A stretch of DNA of 64,000 nucleotides from Nymphalis io (GCF_905147045.1 NC_065905.1:248001-312000), one strand, 5' to 3'; shown: positions 23,253-34,715, counted from the stretch's first letter. A program made the numbers and translations. The notes: generated by a model from the sequence alone, not told the origin.

Positions 23253-25635
23253 AAAATTTTATTTATACATAATACATAATTAATGAAACTTCAATCCCAT
23301 CGGGTGTCCCACGGCCAATATCGTACTTATTATGAATTTAATAATAATATAAACAAATATATGTGCTTTTATAAAAAGTATTATTAAAACCAAAAAAATA
23401 TTCAAATAAAAATTTTATCACGAAAAGCAAAACGGCCTTTCACATATTGCAAATATTGCATCCCGGCCAGGTCACTGCGTGAGTACTTCCAATGCCGCTG
23501 TGAAGCGAGCTGGTGCGTACTCTGACTGCGTTTACGTTCATGCTGTTGCGAACAAACTAACAGCTCTGTTACATAAACTCGTTGATTAACTCTTCCTATA
23601 GTCAAAATAAATCAAGTGATACTTTTAATGCAGCACTGATCATTATTATATTTTTATTTAGTTTTTTTTTTTTATGTTAAATCCCCGCTTCAAAATCTTA
23701 CAATTTTAATTGTTTAATATTAAATAAATGCATCGCATTTGCTCGTTGGTTAACAAAATCCGCGCTTCGTTGTGAAACATATATTTGCGCACCTTGAGGG
23801 GCTGGCCCACTCGTACGCCGTGACCGCAAGCGGTATGACGCTCGCTTTCTTATACCACCATACCCGCTCTGCGCTGTCACTCTCTACTCTCTTGTGTGGG
23901 AACGACGCGCATACTATAATATGCTTCTTTGCTATAAATATATTTTAGTAACGAAATTTCATATTTTTGTTTATTTCTATCCATATATATTTATTACTTT
24001 AATTTTATTATAAATGATTAATCATTTATAATAAAAGCAAAGATAAAACCTTACGTTAAATCCAGAAACGATACGAAATACAAATCTATCAAAGTCGTAT
24101 ACATATTATTTGTCTAACAAGTAGATTGTAAGGTGTCATTAAAAAAAGCAGTATTTATACAAAACTAAGCAATAAGTAAAAAAACAAAAACAAATGAATA
24201 TAAAACGAAAATTTCTCTTTGAGCGTAACGTTAAAATACGAAGTGTCTCGTAATAACAAAACACGTTCCGACGCAAAGCACCGGCCCCACTGAACCCGGT
24301 CGTCGTTTCGACATAGGCATTATATACTGACTATATCGAAATATTTTTTATTATTTTGTATTTGTTTCTTAACTATGTATATAAACATATTTGACAAACT
24401 ATTTGGCGCGCCTCGAGTAAGGCATATATCCAGCAGTAGATGACGATTGCCTAACGACGATGCCGATAATAACACTTTTTGCACTAAAAACTGCGATGTG
24501 TAAACATAAGCTTGTTATATAACTCCTACCTTATGTACTTGTAATTATATTATATATAACTTGCCTGTTAATTTTACAAACCTCTTTCACGCGCCATATA
24601 TAATAAATAATTAAATTTAAGAAAGCATTAATAAGTACTTTTGAATTTTCATAATATGAATACTGAACTACTGGTAGGGCTTTAAATACATGCGTCACGT
24701 TCTTTTATAATCAACATGTTATATTGTGTGTTGTCTTATTTACGATTTCAATTTCTACTTCAACAATCCGTTGCTACTTATGAACGTTACTCGTACGTTA
24801 CTCTCTTAAAAGCTCTCCGGGGACGAGTGTGTAGTGGTAGTGGGATGTAATCGACGTTCAATTTTGTGAGGTGACTGATAATAGCTGTTCCTAGTCCGAT
24901 TGATTCTCAACGGACAACTTATTTTCACTATAATATATATATATATAATTAAAAATGCTTAAATATATTTTCGCTTTAAATTTGTTTCGCAGTTGAGACA
25001 TTGAAAGTTATAGTTATTATGCAAAAAGTTCTTTTTAAACTTGTAGCACCCCGTGCCTTATTGCCTCCACTACAGACAGAAGGTTCATTAGGTTTAGACG
25101 ATCAAATTGCAACTTAAAGGCGAAATGCTGTTAGTATTCTTGCCCACCATTCCGTGCGGTCATGTTTTAAAATCAAAATATTTTTATTCAAATAGACTTT
25201 TACAACTATTTATGAAGTTTGCAGTGTGCAACTATTTTGTAATATTCATTTGAATGTACTGTATGTAAATACTTACGTAAATGTAAAATACTTATATAAG
25301 TCCTAAATGTAAAAAATCTTATGTTTGTTAAAATTTGAAACAATTTTAAATGCGAATATTTTTTGACTTTTATCTCAAAAGCCACGACTTTTTAGTAGAG
25401 AAACTCGTTTATATAATAAAAAAAATTACGCATCCCACTAACGAGGCATTTAAATTACAATCCAACAATTCTGCTTAAAATATCTCGCTCTTCTTATTTT
25501 TTGCTGGATTTCCGTTTCCGTTTATTTTTTACTTTCGTAAAAAATATTTTGGGGATTTTCCACTATACTGGACACCAACCCGGGCGTAGAGTGTACTCGC
25601 ATGCACATAGCTGCTGTTTTTACTATTTGTTGAAC
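23253..25635. other. Non-coding stretch with GC-richer patches
   Basis: No gene was identified. A GC-richer, CpG-containing patch at about 23450-23920 carries two short minus frames (23402-23605 and 23698-23880) with no recognisable motif; it could be a promoter or unspliced exon of an unseen gene. A 34-bp perfect palindrome lies at 24003-24036. At about 25170-25205 'ttattcaaatagactttta' is a common lepidopteran retroposon-tail motif. Confidence 0.4.
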
Positions 25636-25648
25636 TGAATCTAAAGAT

Positions 25649-26107
25649 AATCTAAAGATCATCATCATCATCATCATCATCATCACCCTTTTCGCGTCCA
25701 CTGCTGGACATAGGTCTCTCCAATTGCACGCCACTGCTCCTCTCCAACCGCTGCCAGCCACCTTGCGTATGTCGTCACTCCACATAGCTGGAGGGCGTCC
25801 TACGCTACGTTTGCCAAGGCGTGGTCTCCACTCCAGAACGCGTCTACTTCAACGATCGTCGGTTCTGCGACATATGTGTCCAGCCCACTGCCACTTCAGC
25901 TTACTAATCCTTTGGGCTATGTCGATAACCTTGGTTCTCTGTCGGATCACCACATTTGGGATTCGATCCTTCAGAGAAACTCCGAGCATAGCCCTCTCCA
26001 TAGCTCGCTGAGCGACCTTAAAATGGTGGACCAAACGCACTGTCAGTGTCCACGTCTCGGCTCCGTAGGTCATAACCGGTAAGACGCACTCATTGAAGAT
26101 GTGAATG
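25649..26107 (-). mobile_element. RTE-clade LINE 3' fragment with 13-bp TSD
   Basis: Reverse-strand, 5'-truncated LINE. Its minus frames encode 'MTYGAETWTL', 'FKVAQRAMERAMLGVSLKDRI', 'LKWQWAGHICRRTD' and 'GKRSVGRPPAMWSDDIRKVA', the C-terminal tail typical of RTE enzymes and colinear with 57029-57358. Its 3' end is a (GAT)9 run. A perfect 13-bp duplication tgaatctaaagat flanks it (25636-25648 and 26108-26120). A further 'aatctaaagat' lies between the left TSD and the GAT run. Plus frames here are shadows. Confidence 0.9.
25658..25684. repeat. (ATC)9 microsatellite
   Basis: Nine ATC units, seeded by the 3' terminal trinucleotide repeat of the minus-strand RTE LINE. Translation of the LINE frame into it yields a run of methionines. 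Confidence 0.9.
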
Positions 26108-26147
26108 TGAATCTAAAGATTTGAAATTATATTTATTATATAGTAAA

Positions 26148-26412
26148 AGTTCCACTGTTGGACTAACACCTCATCTCATTTTGAGGAGAAGGTTTAGAGC
26201 TTCCACCACGCTGCTTTATTGCAGTTTGATGGGTGCATATATGGTAATTTACTATGTGATACTTACAGATTTCCTTACATAGTTTTTTTTCAGCAAGCTC
26301 GAGATGAATTATAAACATAAATAAAGTATCTCGAAATTCACTCGTGGTTAGCCAGATTTGAAGCCGCAATATTCGCTTAAGATCTACGTGCTTAACCACT
26401 GGGCTCTCACGT
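26148..26412 (-). mobile_element. SINE-1, old diverged reverse copy
   Basis: Recognisable from 'agttccactgttggactaa', 'ttgaggagaaggttt', 'ccaccacgctgct', 'gctcgagatgaattataaac' and the head 'accactgggctctcac'. The B box is altered. Many substitutions and small indels show great age. Confidence 0.8.
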
Positions 26413-26954
26413 TACACGAGCTTAACGAAAACATAAGTAGTATTTGTATTTAAATGAATAATTTTAAATAAAATAAAAATTAAAACTACAAATTTGATAG
26501 CAATTCATACACGAGATACTTAGCTATAGTTAATTATGAATAAGTAAAATGTAACTTAACGACTTTAGAACAAAAATATTTTACAATCTTATTGTAAATG
26601 TTTGAATATTTTAAGCATTTTAAGATTGTTTTGTTTTGTTAATAGCATTAATGTTAACTTATGTTATAGTTTTTGTATTAAAAATAGATACTCCCTTCTA
26701 AATGAATTTGAGGCAGCGATGACGAGTTAAATTTTAATCTATCTCTAGCGTCGTCTTTCAAGGACTATAGAAAAAAGAAATCCAAAACGATAGCCTCCTT
26801 TTTTGAATTCAGCTATGAATTAAAAATATACATCTCAAATTACCTTCGTCATTCAAATATCATGATTATTATCCTCACTAATCTTAAAGGAAAGTAAGTG
26901 TTTTTTTTTTATGCTTACATGTTTTAAATATGAAAGTAGGGGTTTCGTTTCGTT
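26413..26954. other. AT-rich non-coding stretch
   Basis: Nothing recognised. Confidence 0.5.
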
Positions 26955-28270
26955 ACACACCTCTGCGGTGAAGCTATCGACAAGCATGGTGAATCATTAG
27001 CTGTCAGCCTTAATATCTCCAAGGCTTTCGACAGGGTCTGACAGGTTCGACAGAAGTCTTCTCTTCAAGCTGCCGGCATACAATCTGCCTGTTCAGATCT
27101 GCACCTGGATAGCCAGCTTCCTGCATAAGCGGAGGCTCCGTGTCCTAGTTGATGGTAGCGCTTCAAAATTCCATATAGTAAATTCTGGGGTCCCCCAGGG
27201 ATCTGTGTGATATGCTCTCCCTTGGGAACACTACTATACAGACGATAGTACAGTGCATGGTGGATACCAAGGAGGCGCAGTAGCTGGGCCAGCGGAAATT
27301 GAAGAGAGGTGGGAGGATCTTGTCATTTAACTCGATAGAACGTTAGAACTCATCGCCAAACGGGACTCTGATAATCTTGTTGAGTTTAATGTCAAGAAAA
27401 CACAGGTTGGCGCTCTTACAGCGAAAAAGTCACCATTTTCCCCTCTTTTCTCCCTCTGTGGCACTACGCTGGAGATACAAAGCAAAATCGCCAAGCCGGG
27501 GATTGACGTTTTTATTTATTTATTTAATAGGAACACTAACAATATACATATTAAATGGTGGCATTCACAGTAACATTCACAGAGAAAAAATTAACTTCGG
27601 ATAATTATATGAATTATACGGTTTAATTTAACGTTAGGTGTGATCTTAGTCCAAGGGATCGAGGCTTTTATAAAAACAGCTTCACGGAAACTCGGAGTTC
27701 TGAACAAGGTGCGGCGTTTTTTCACGCCACAACAACTGTACCTGTTGTACAAAACACAGGTACGGTTTCGCGTTAAATATTGCTCACACCTTCGGAATGG
27801 CTCCGCTAAGTGCCTACTGGAGGCCTTGGATCGGTTGCAGCGACGTGCGGTCCGCATTATTGACGACGTAAAGGTCACAAATACCCTCGAGTGTGTCACG
27901 GCGAGTGCTCTGAGGAATTATTCTTTCTAATTCCTGCTTCCCCCTTCCTTCATAAGTCTACGCGAGCTGGCTCTCGATGTCATGGCTTCACTGTGACATC
28001 AATTCCATCGTGCACAAAGAAATTTGGTAACTCCTTTCTTTGTCGCACTGCCAAAAAATGGAATTCTTTACCAGCTCACGTGTTCTTCTCCTCTTAAAAC
28101 CCGGGTTCCTTCAAACGAGGCGTGAAGAGGCATCTTGCAAGGCCGCCAAGGTGGGGCCGGCTAGTGCAGAACATTTTTCCCGACTGTACTGGCCGTCGTA
28201 GCGTTTAGACTCTACTACCATTTACCATCAGGTGGAGTAGAGTCATTTACTCTCCCGGAAAATATAAAAA
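26955..28270 (+). pseudogene. Decayed Jockey-superfamily LINE (RT to 3' end)
   Basis: Reading through several frames gives RT motif A ('SLNISKAFDRV'), motif B ('GVPQG') at about 27190, an altered motif C 'YTDDS' at about 27236 (family YADDS), 'NLVEFNVKKTQV', then 'ASRKLGVLNKVRRFFTPQQLYLLYKTQVR', and the C-terminal blocks 'LDRLQRRAVRII', 'GECSEELF.LIPAS' and 'KKWNSLPAHVF'. Stop codons, frameshifts and a deletion between motifs B and C disable it. The 3' end matches 7606-8118, with 'ccatcaggtggagtagagtcattt' before the A-tail. The endonuclease domain is missing. A 120-bp insertion sits at 27511-27630. Confidence 0.85.
27511..27630 (-). mobile_element. Small retroposon nested in the Jockey LINE (family G)
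   Basis: A 120-bp block interrupts the LINE frame between '...KPGIDV' and 'LGVIL...', with a 5-bp repeat acgtt on each side (27506-27510 and 27631-27635). Removing it restores colinearity. It starts 'tttatttatttatttaataggaacactaacaa', which read on the minus strand is a (TAAA)n tail. Nearly the same tail occurs at 48239-48350. The TSD is short, so the mechanism is uncertain. Confidence 0.65.
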
Positions 28271-29079
28271 AAATCTTAATCGGTCATTATGATTTTTGCA
28301 CACACGTTGCCAGGGGTACAAAAAAGGGGACAGATTACCTCCTCCTCAAACGCAGACAAAGCCGAGGGTGGCATTGTTTATTTATACAGTTTAAAGGCAG
28401 AACAAAGATTAAACAAATACAATTATAATTTTATTTAGAAATGAAACAATAAAGGTGGATGTTTCAATCATGGGTGAATATTTCTTCTTTAAAATCTATA
28501 TTTAGAAGTAATAAATAAATTTTAAGCATGAATAGTTACCTCTAAGTGCCCAAACCGTTAAAGCATATAATAATTATCTCCCGTGTAATCTGCAGCAGCC
28601 GAATGCTCCAAGCGTTTCATTAACAAAGGTAATATGAATGCGAATATAAAAGGTTTTTATCTTTGAACTTGTTTTGTTCTTCTTTAATTAAATAAATGCT
28701 TATTTCTTTTACGTTTCGAATAAAAAAATAGCTTAGTAATTGTTATAACATTGAATTGTATTATTCTTATTTCAATTATTACCCTGTTTTTAATACTTTG
28801 TGTTTGTCGAATTAAACGCCTCCAACAGTTTTATGATTTATTAAAAAAAACTAAAATGACTTCAAAGATAAAATAGTAGCACTTAAAAATACTCAATTGG
28901 GTTTCTGTTTTTGTAATGTAAAATTAACTATTGTAATTTACAGATTTTATTTACGCAAGCGGAGGAAAAGAGACTCACCTGATGAAAAGTTACTATCACC
29001 GCCCACGTGTGCAACACCGGAGGGCTTGCAGGTGTGTAGGCTGGATTAACATTTTTTATTTCAAATAACTGGCTGGCAT
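28271..29079. other. AT-rich non-coding stretch
   Basis: No gene seen. 'gcaagcggaggaaaagagactcacctgatgaaaag' at about 28957-28990 resembles the reversed 3' end of another retroposon ('...catcaggtgagtctc...'). Confidence 0.45.
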
Positions 29080-29302
29080 GGATCACTTTATGGTAAGTGG
29101 TCAAACCGCCCCTAGACAATGGCGCTTAAATATTAACCATCCTTACATGGCCATTGGACGACCAAACTTTAGAACTATGGGTTGTCCCTTTTGCCTATAG
29201 TCCTCTAGCTAACTTACCTTTTAAACTGGTCAGTACAACAATTCTAAGTATCGTTGTGTGGCGATAAAATTAATGATGATTGGATGGTATATACAACCAA
29301 GT
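29080..29302 (-). repeat. Family B, decayed reverse copy
   Basis: Carries 'actttatggtaagtggtc', 'ctagacaatggcg', 'attaaccatccttacatggcc', 'ttgtcccttttgcct' and 'caacaattctaagtatcgttg' in family-B order, with many changes. Confidence 0.65.
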
Positions 29303-29566
29303 CAAATGATATTATTGTTGAATTTTTAAATCGTTGTCATACTCGTATCTCACACTCATATTACGTAAGAGGTTTAACTCAATTCCATTTAACTAAGTTA
29401 AACTTGTATGCATTTTCATTTAAAACTTTCCCGTATGTAATTATAAAGTCGTTAGTTATTTTAAACTAATATTCTGCGTTTACCGAGTGAGCTTTTACAT
29501 GGAATTATGTAATTTGTGTTTTAGTGCTATGATATTATGTTTATTCTAAAGTTTTGAGATATGAGT

Positions 29567-31195
29567 TGTAACCCTTTAAATTTTAATTTTTCGATATTTT
29601 AATTTTTATTAAAATATTGTATTTATTTTACCTTTTTTTAAGGCTGGAAAAACGCGTTACGCGTTTCTCTCACGGGAACAGTGGGGGGTTTGTGGGGCTC
29701 ACCGGTGTCCAAGGCTCCGAGTGCGCCCCGAACATCGGAATACCCACTAAAAACCAGCGCCACGGGATCACTTTCGATTGCTACCGTGACCCTCTGGTAT
29801 TTATTTTACCAAATCTAACCAGCTTTTAAATAAATTACGGTTATCGAATCGGCATTCATTGTTTCGACATTTATTATCTGTTCTGCTTGAGTGATGGCAG
29901 CACTACGTTGTTCGCCGTTCGGTCATCCTTTTGATCGTTGAGCAGGCGCCGATCGCTTACCGATGCCTGTCAGTTTAAAACGATTAAATATATTCCTTTT
30001 AGTAAGTATATTTGTTGAATATAGTGGATTATTGGCATTAAATATATTGTTTGTACATTTAGTATATTGGTTTTTATATTCGTTTCAGATTATATACAAA
30101 ATTATACTAACGGAGGGTTACCTACGTCTACTTTGTAAAACTTATTTGAGGGGTTCGGATTACCAAACCGTAAGTAAAACACATTGTATTTGTTTATTCG
30201 AGGCATATTATTTGTTATTTGAGTAGTATTTAATCTATTCTTCGTTTAATTCCAGTCTTTGTATCAAAACCGTGCCACGTGCAATATAAGTCATATATTG
30301 CCTTATTTCTACATATTTAAACACCAGGTGACTTGATGCATAAATTATATTCAATAATCAATATACCACGTGGTTAAGTATTTATTTTTAATCGATTTCT
30401 TCATATTTTATTCAAAAACTGGACATTAGTGATAATACAATAAATTAGGTGACCTGGGTCAAATCCTAATGTGATTCGAATTGTTTAAAGGCCTTGTCTC
30501 ATTAATTTAAATATAGCTCTTGCTTTCTAATATTATTTTATTGCTAATTTAGCAATAATTTTTCATATTTTGACACTTTAAAAGTTAACATTAATAACTT
30601 CAAATGTGTAACTTATTACTTGGTTTTAATAACTTATTCTTCTTTGTACCTGTGCTTAGGGCATTCTTAGGACCTTCTTAGTGTTTATGCAAGGTTGTTA
30701 ATAAGTTGTTTTGTTCACAGGGAGTGTTTTTTTTTCTTTAATTTTATATATACCTTGTATATTACATTACAAAGTAATATAATATTGTTCGTTGGACTCA
30801 ACCTAGGAATTGTTGCTGATTTGGAGCTGTTGGAGACTCTGCTATTTTGTGGAGGAGAGGCTGCTTGTCCAGTGGCCAGCTGTTGTTGCTGGTGCTTTTT
30901 GCTGATTCGCACTGCTTTTATTTATTTGCTCACTCATTGTGACACTGCGTTCAGGGTTTGCTTATCCTGATTATCCATTTACATCTAACACTTAATTTTA
31001 ACCGATACTCACCAGCTCATCTATTATTATCTCATATTAACTTAATTGAACAGATACTGCCAACGGCCCACCCCCTGATTTTTATGTTGTAAATTTTATA
31101 ATTAAAATTTTATAATCTTTATGACGAGTTAATTAATGTAGCGGTCTTGGTGGAACAAACCTCTTACATCATCCCCGCGATAGAGTATATATGTA
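29567..31195 (+). repeat. Unidentified element E, copy A (inverted partner of 50770-52712)
   Basis: Homology to the reverse complement of 50770-52712 begins at 'tgtaaccctttaaattttaa'. It runs through 29826-30250 (including 'atggcagcactacgttgttcgccgttcggtc' and 'aattatactaacggagggttacctacgtc'), resumes at about 30600-30645, and continues 30690-31195 up to 'gcggtcttggtggaac'. Splice-like signals are kept in both copies: a donor GTAAGT at about 30002, an acceptor 'cgtttcag' before about 30089, a donor 'aaccgtaagtaaaac' at about 30171, and an acceptor 'ttgttcacag|ggag' near 30720. The 29963-30226 frame is not conserved in the partner, so the element looks non-coding. It could be a duplicated gene leader, an lncRNA or an intron-containing transposon. 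Identity unknown. Confidence 0.75.
29633..29796 (-). mobile_element. Family F retroposon inserted in element E copy A
   Basis: A 164-bp GC-rich insertion with a perfect 14-bp target-site duplication gtatttattttacc (29619-29632 and 29797-29810). On the minus strand it ends '...cgcgtttttccagcc' plus a short A-tail. The inverted partner copy lacks it and has a single 'tatttattttacc', so the empty site is known. Confidence 0.9.
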
Positions 31196-31909
31196 TGTAC
31201 GTACGTATATAATAAGGTAAATAGTAGTAATTTTATATTATTTTCAACATTGTGTAGTGTAACTTTACACAATTTATTAAATAATAATATGTAGATTAAG
31301 TGTCTGATGTAAGTGAATAATTGTTCATTATTGGATATAAACCCTGTCTAAACTCTCTAAGCTCTCAAACTCTCTCAAGCGTTAGTTCACTCCAGGCCAT
31401 CTTTACACAAGACAAAAGAAAAACAAGTCGTTTTAATGAAAAATTAAATTTTAATTCAACGAAGACTGTCTTTATTACGTTTACATTTAATTTCACGTCA
31501 GTTTGCGTCTTCGCTTACTATCAAATAAAAAAAAACATTGAATAGAAGGGTCGCCTTGTGATTGTTCCATATTAGCAGAGCGAGCTGCTATTAAAATAAT
31601 TGTGTACAGTTAATATCACCAACTTCTAGCTCTACCCATTCTCGTTAAATAAGCAATTATTGAAAAAAAAAATTAATACGAGTTCAACTAAAAAGCGAGT
31701 AACTGAAATGTAGAAAATAAAAATTTTCCTGTCATTAATATGAACTTTTTTATTTTAGACCTAAAAAGCTTGTAACTTAACAAATAGTATGAATGTTTTT
31801 TTTTTGAATAAGTACAAAATATCAAGCCATTCAAAACCCAACCCTTTTAAAAATATTATGAAATAATAAAAACAACTATAAACATCGCATTCAGAACTCA
31901 GACCGGAAT
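31196..31909. other. AT-rich non-coding stretch
   Basis: Short alternating tracts occur near 31186-31212 (gtatgtacgtacgtatat). No gene recognised. Confidence 0.5.
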
Positions 31910-32095
31910 ATGTTAACGAATGAGTTTCTAAAAAAAAACGATTTTCCGCCATCGAAAGTTATTGAAAAAAATAACGAAGTTCGAACAAATAACCGCAGCG
32001 ATCAATCAAGCGGCGAGAATTGGATCCGGAGATATAGCGCAGGTGAAAATGAAACTATTGATAACTCCAAAAACCTAAATGATTCAGATAACTAA
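31910..32095 (+). other. Candidate small hydrophilic ORF or terminal exon
   Basis: A 61-codon frame, rich in N, S, D, E and K, with no repeat homology in this window. It stays open upstream past an acceptor-like 'cattcag' at about 31888 back to a stop near 31860. An 'aataaa' lies about 60 bases after its stop. The composition resembles disordered protein, but in AT-rich DNA such frames also arise by chance. No known domain is seen. Confidence 0.2.
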
Positions 32096-33016
32096 GCATA
32101 TTCTCTCATTAGTATGGTTTGAATTCAACTATTTTGCCTGAATGTATACATAAAATAAAAATGTGACTAATCGCTTTCTGTACATAGAAGATATTTGAGT
32201 TAAACTGTTAAAGGGGGCTTTTATCAACGCAATAGAACCCAAAACAATGATTGTTATAATTTTTGACTGTTTGTCTGTGCGTTTGTGCGCGATAATCTTG
32301 TGCTTTGAGTTATTTGCAGCGAACGCACGACTGTCGGAAACTTACGGCGCTCCTTGGTGACAGGGACCTGGTAAGCCACTGTCTGTATTCGCTTGGTTAA
32401 TATTTTGTTAGGTTAGGGTAGCAGCTTATTAAAAAAACTATACATAACAACAATATATTTAATACACTTTTCATTTGTTTGTCGCTACTATAAAATATAT
32501 ATTTTTCTCATGGCCAATTGTATGTTGCCACCAATAAATACTAATATCCCACGAAAATAAAACCAATAATGTTGTATATACTGAAATATTATAAGTCTGC
32601 TGTTAGTGATTTCTTTGAGTTATAAGCGGTGGAAGCCATGGACACAATATGTATATAAAATATTTTTTGTGACGGGGTGGCTGGTTCATTTTTTGCCCAG
32701 ATTATCGATAATGAGATTCAAAGGGGATATGCTGCTAGAATTCTGGCCACCATTCCTCGCGGTCGTGATTCGTTCAGTAAGTATTTTAATATTTCTTTTT
32801 ATATATTTACAGCTTTACAGTTGTGATACTAGATGTACACAATGTTATGTACGTCTAATATCACTACAATGTTATTCCTGCAATAAAAACATTATAGGCT
32901 TTTATTTGGATATACTAGTAAAAAACAACCTTATCAGCCATCGTCATTATTGCTTGTAGTCAACTATGGCAGAAAACCAAATGACAAATTACATTACGTT
33001 ACGATAATCGGTCATA
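32096..33016. other. Non-coding stretch, possible old transposon remnant
   Basis: At about 32212-32330, 'ggcttttatcaacgcaatag' and 'gactgtttgtctgtgcgttt' resemble eroded lepidopteran non-autonomous transposon sequence (family D-like). The plus frame 32606-32959 has no recognisable domain and I do not call it. Confidence 0.35.
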
Positions 33017-33029
33017 TTAACCTTATGTA

Positions 33030-33634
33030 AAGTAAAGTAACAGCCTGTTAATATCCCACTGCTGGGCTAAAGCCTCCTCTACCTGTTTGAGGAGAAGGTT
33101 CGGAGCTTATTTCACCACGCTGCTCCACGTGTGTTGGTAGAATACACATGTGGCAGAATTTCAATGAAATTAGACACATGCAAGTTTTCTCACGATGTTT
33201 TCCTTCACCATCAAGCACGAGATGAATTATAAACACAAATTAAGCACATAACCACTGGTGGTAGGGCTTTGTGCAAGCCCGTCTGGGTAGGTACCACCCA
33301 CTCATCAGATATTCTACCGCAAAACAGCAATACTTGATATTGTTGTGTTCCGGTTTGAAGGGTGAGTGAGCCAGTGTAATTACAGGCACAAGGGACATAA
33401 AATCTTAGTTCCCAAGGTTGGTGGCGCATTGGCTATAAGCGATGGTTGACATTTCTTACAATGCCAATGTCTAAGGGCGTTTGGTGACCACTTACCATCA
33501 GGTGGCCCAAATGCTCGTCCACCTTCCTATTCTATAAAAAAAAAAAATGAAAATTCAGTGGTGCTTGCTCGGGTTTGAACCCACGATCATCGGTTAAGAT
33601 TCACGCGTTCTAACCACTAGGCCATCTCGGCTTT
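33030..33634 (-). mobile_element. SINE-1 with a nested family-B insertion
   Basis: The two SINE-1 parts, 33030-33248 (3' end) and 33548-33634 (B and A boxes), make a single complete reverse copy. It is flanked by a perfect 13-bp TSD ttaaccttatgta (33017-33029 and 33635-33647). The minus frames 33048-33236 and 33211-33429 are shadows. Confidence 0.95.
33249..33547 (+). mobile_element. Family B, complete copy nested in SINE-1
   Basis: Inserted between 'taagcacat' and 'gaaaattcag' of SINE-1, which are adjacent in other copies. The insertion shows both ends of family B: start 'ccactggtggtagggctttg', and 3' end 'gaccacttaccatcaggtggcccaaatgctcgtcc...tctat' plus a long A-run (33536-33547). That fixes family-B length at about 290 bp and shows that it transposes independently with a poly-A tail. 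Any TSD is at most 1-2 bp. Confidence 0.9.
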
Positions 33635-33647
33635 TTAACCTTATGTA

Positions 33648-34119
33648 TAAGTATTAAAAAAATCAGGTAAGGTAATTTTACTCACTCTTATCACAAGAAA
33701 AGTAAAAATAAATGAACTCATTAAAAGTTAAAACCACAGCAAAGCTAAACCTGTAAACACTGCGGACTAGCCAAGCACGTGCGTTGCGGTAATAACCAGC
33801 TCATACCGGTTACAGGCTGGTTCTTATTTGTGTTAGCGGCTTTATGCTGATCTAACATCGCCGTGAACTCATTATAGCGGCTTTGTAGACCTCGTAAAAC
33901 ATATTATAAAATAGGTTTACATTTGAAAGTTCTGTGAAATTAGCATTGTAAATTAATATTCCTTAAGTTAACCATACGTACGAGTAAGTACATATATAAC
34001 AGACATTTAATAATAGTTGATATTTTTCTTTATATAATGTAATATTTAGATTAGTATTAATGAATTTATGCAACAATCAGTAAATATCCCTTTTATGTTC
34101 CTAAATTTTCTTTTCCGTT
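33648..34119. other. Non-coding stretch
   Basis: No gene or clear repeat seen. Confidence 0.5.
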
Positions 34120-34427
34120 TAAGGAGGTCAGGAGCTTTTCCACCACCCTACTCCAACGCAAATTGGTTGAATATAATGGGGCGGATTTTCATCCAAAACG
34201 GTTTTCTTCTAGAATTATAAGCAAATTAAGGAAGAAGAAAAGAAGGAAAAACATCGTGAGGAAACCTGCATGTGTCTAATTTCACTGAAGTTCTGTCACA
34301 TGTGAATTCTACCAACCCGCATTGGAGCAGCGTGGTGGAATAAGCTCCAAACCTTCTCCTCAAAAAGAGGAGAGGAGGCCTTTAGACCAGCAGTGGGACA
34401 TTCACAGGCTGTTACGGTAAATAATAA
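34120..34427. repeat. Two SINE-1 fragments, head-to-head
   Basis: 34120-34185 is an old reverse fragment ('aaggaggtcaggagcttttccaccacc'). 34241-34427 is a younger forward copy starting inside the body ('aacatcgtgaggaaacctgcatg') and ending 'gacattcacaggctgttac'. The forward copy lacks its tRNA head, so it is 5'-truncated. An A/G-rich spacer separates the two. Confidence 0.8.
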
Positions 34428-34448
34428 ATATTTTATTTATGGTTAACT

Positions 34449-34715
34449 TGGTGGTAAAGCTTTTCAAGTTCGTCTGGGTAGGTACCACCCACTTATCACA
34501 TATTCTACCACCAGCAACGCTTAGTATGGTTGTGTTCCGGTTTAAAGTGTAAATGAGCCAGTAACTGTATACATGAGGGACGTAACATCTCAGTTTCTAA
34601 GTCGTCGTCGTTTCTAGGTCGTGAATTAACATTTAATATTTCTTACAGTACAGTATAGGCGATGTTGACACATCATCAGGCAAACTACCATAATGCCTAC
34701 CTCTTTAAAAAAAAA
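34449..34715 (+). repeat. Family B, diverged forward copy
   Basis: Shows 'cgtctgggtaggtaccaccca', 'cttatcacatattctaccacc', 'tgttccggtttaaagtg' and 'catcatcaggcaaac', followed by an A-tail at about 34707-34715. Confidence 0.75.

Noticed and set aside
29963..30226. 87-codon hydrophobic frame in element E copy A as a gene
   Set aside because: The inverted partner has the same DNA but shifted frames and stops, so the frame is not conserved.
30695..30970. Overlapping plus and minus frames (LELLETLLFCGGEAACPV..., KHQQQQLATGQAASPP...) as coding
   Set aside because: Both strands of the partner copy (50849-51060) contain in-frame stops in the equivalent frames. Likely non-coding.
32606..32959. 117-codon plus frame as a gene
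   Set aside because: AT-rich composition, no recognisable domain, and no splice or poly-A context.
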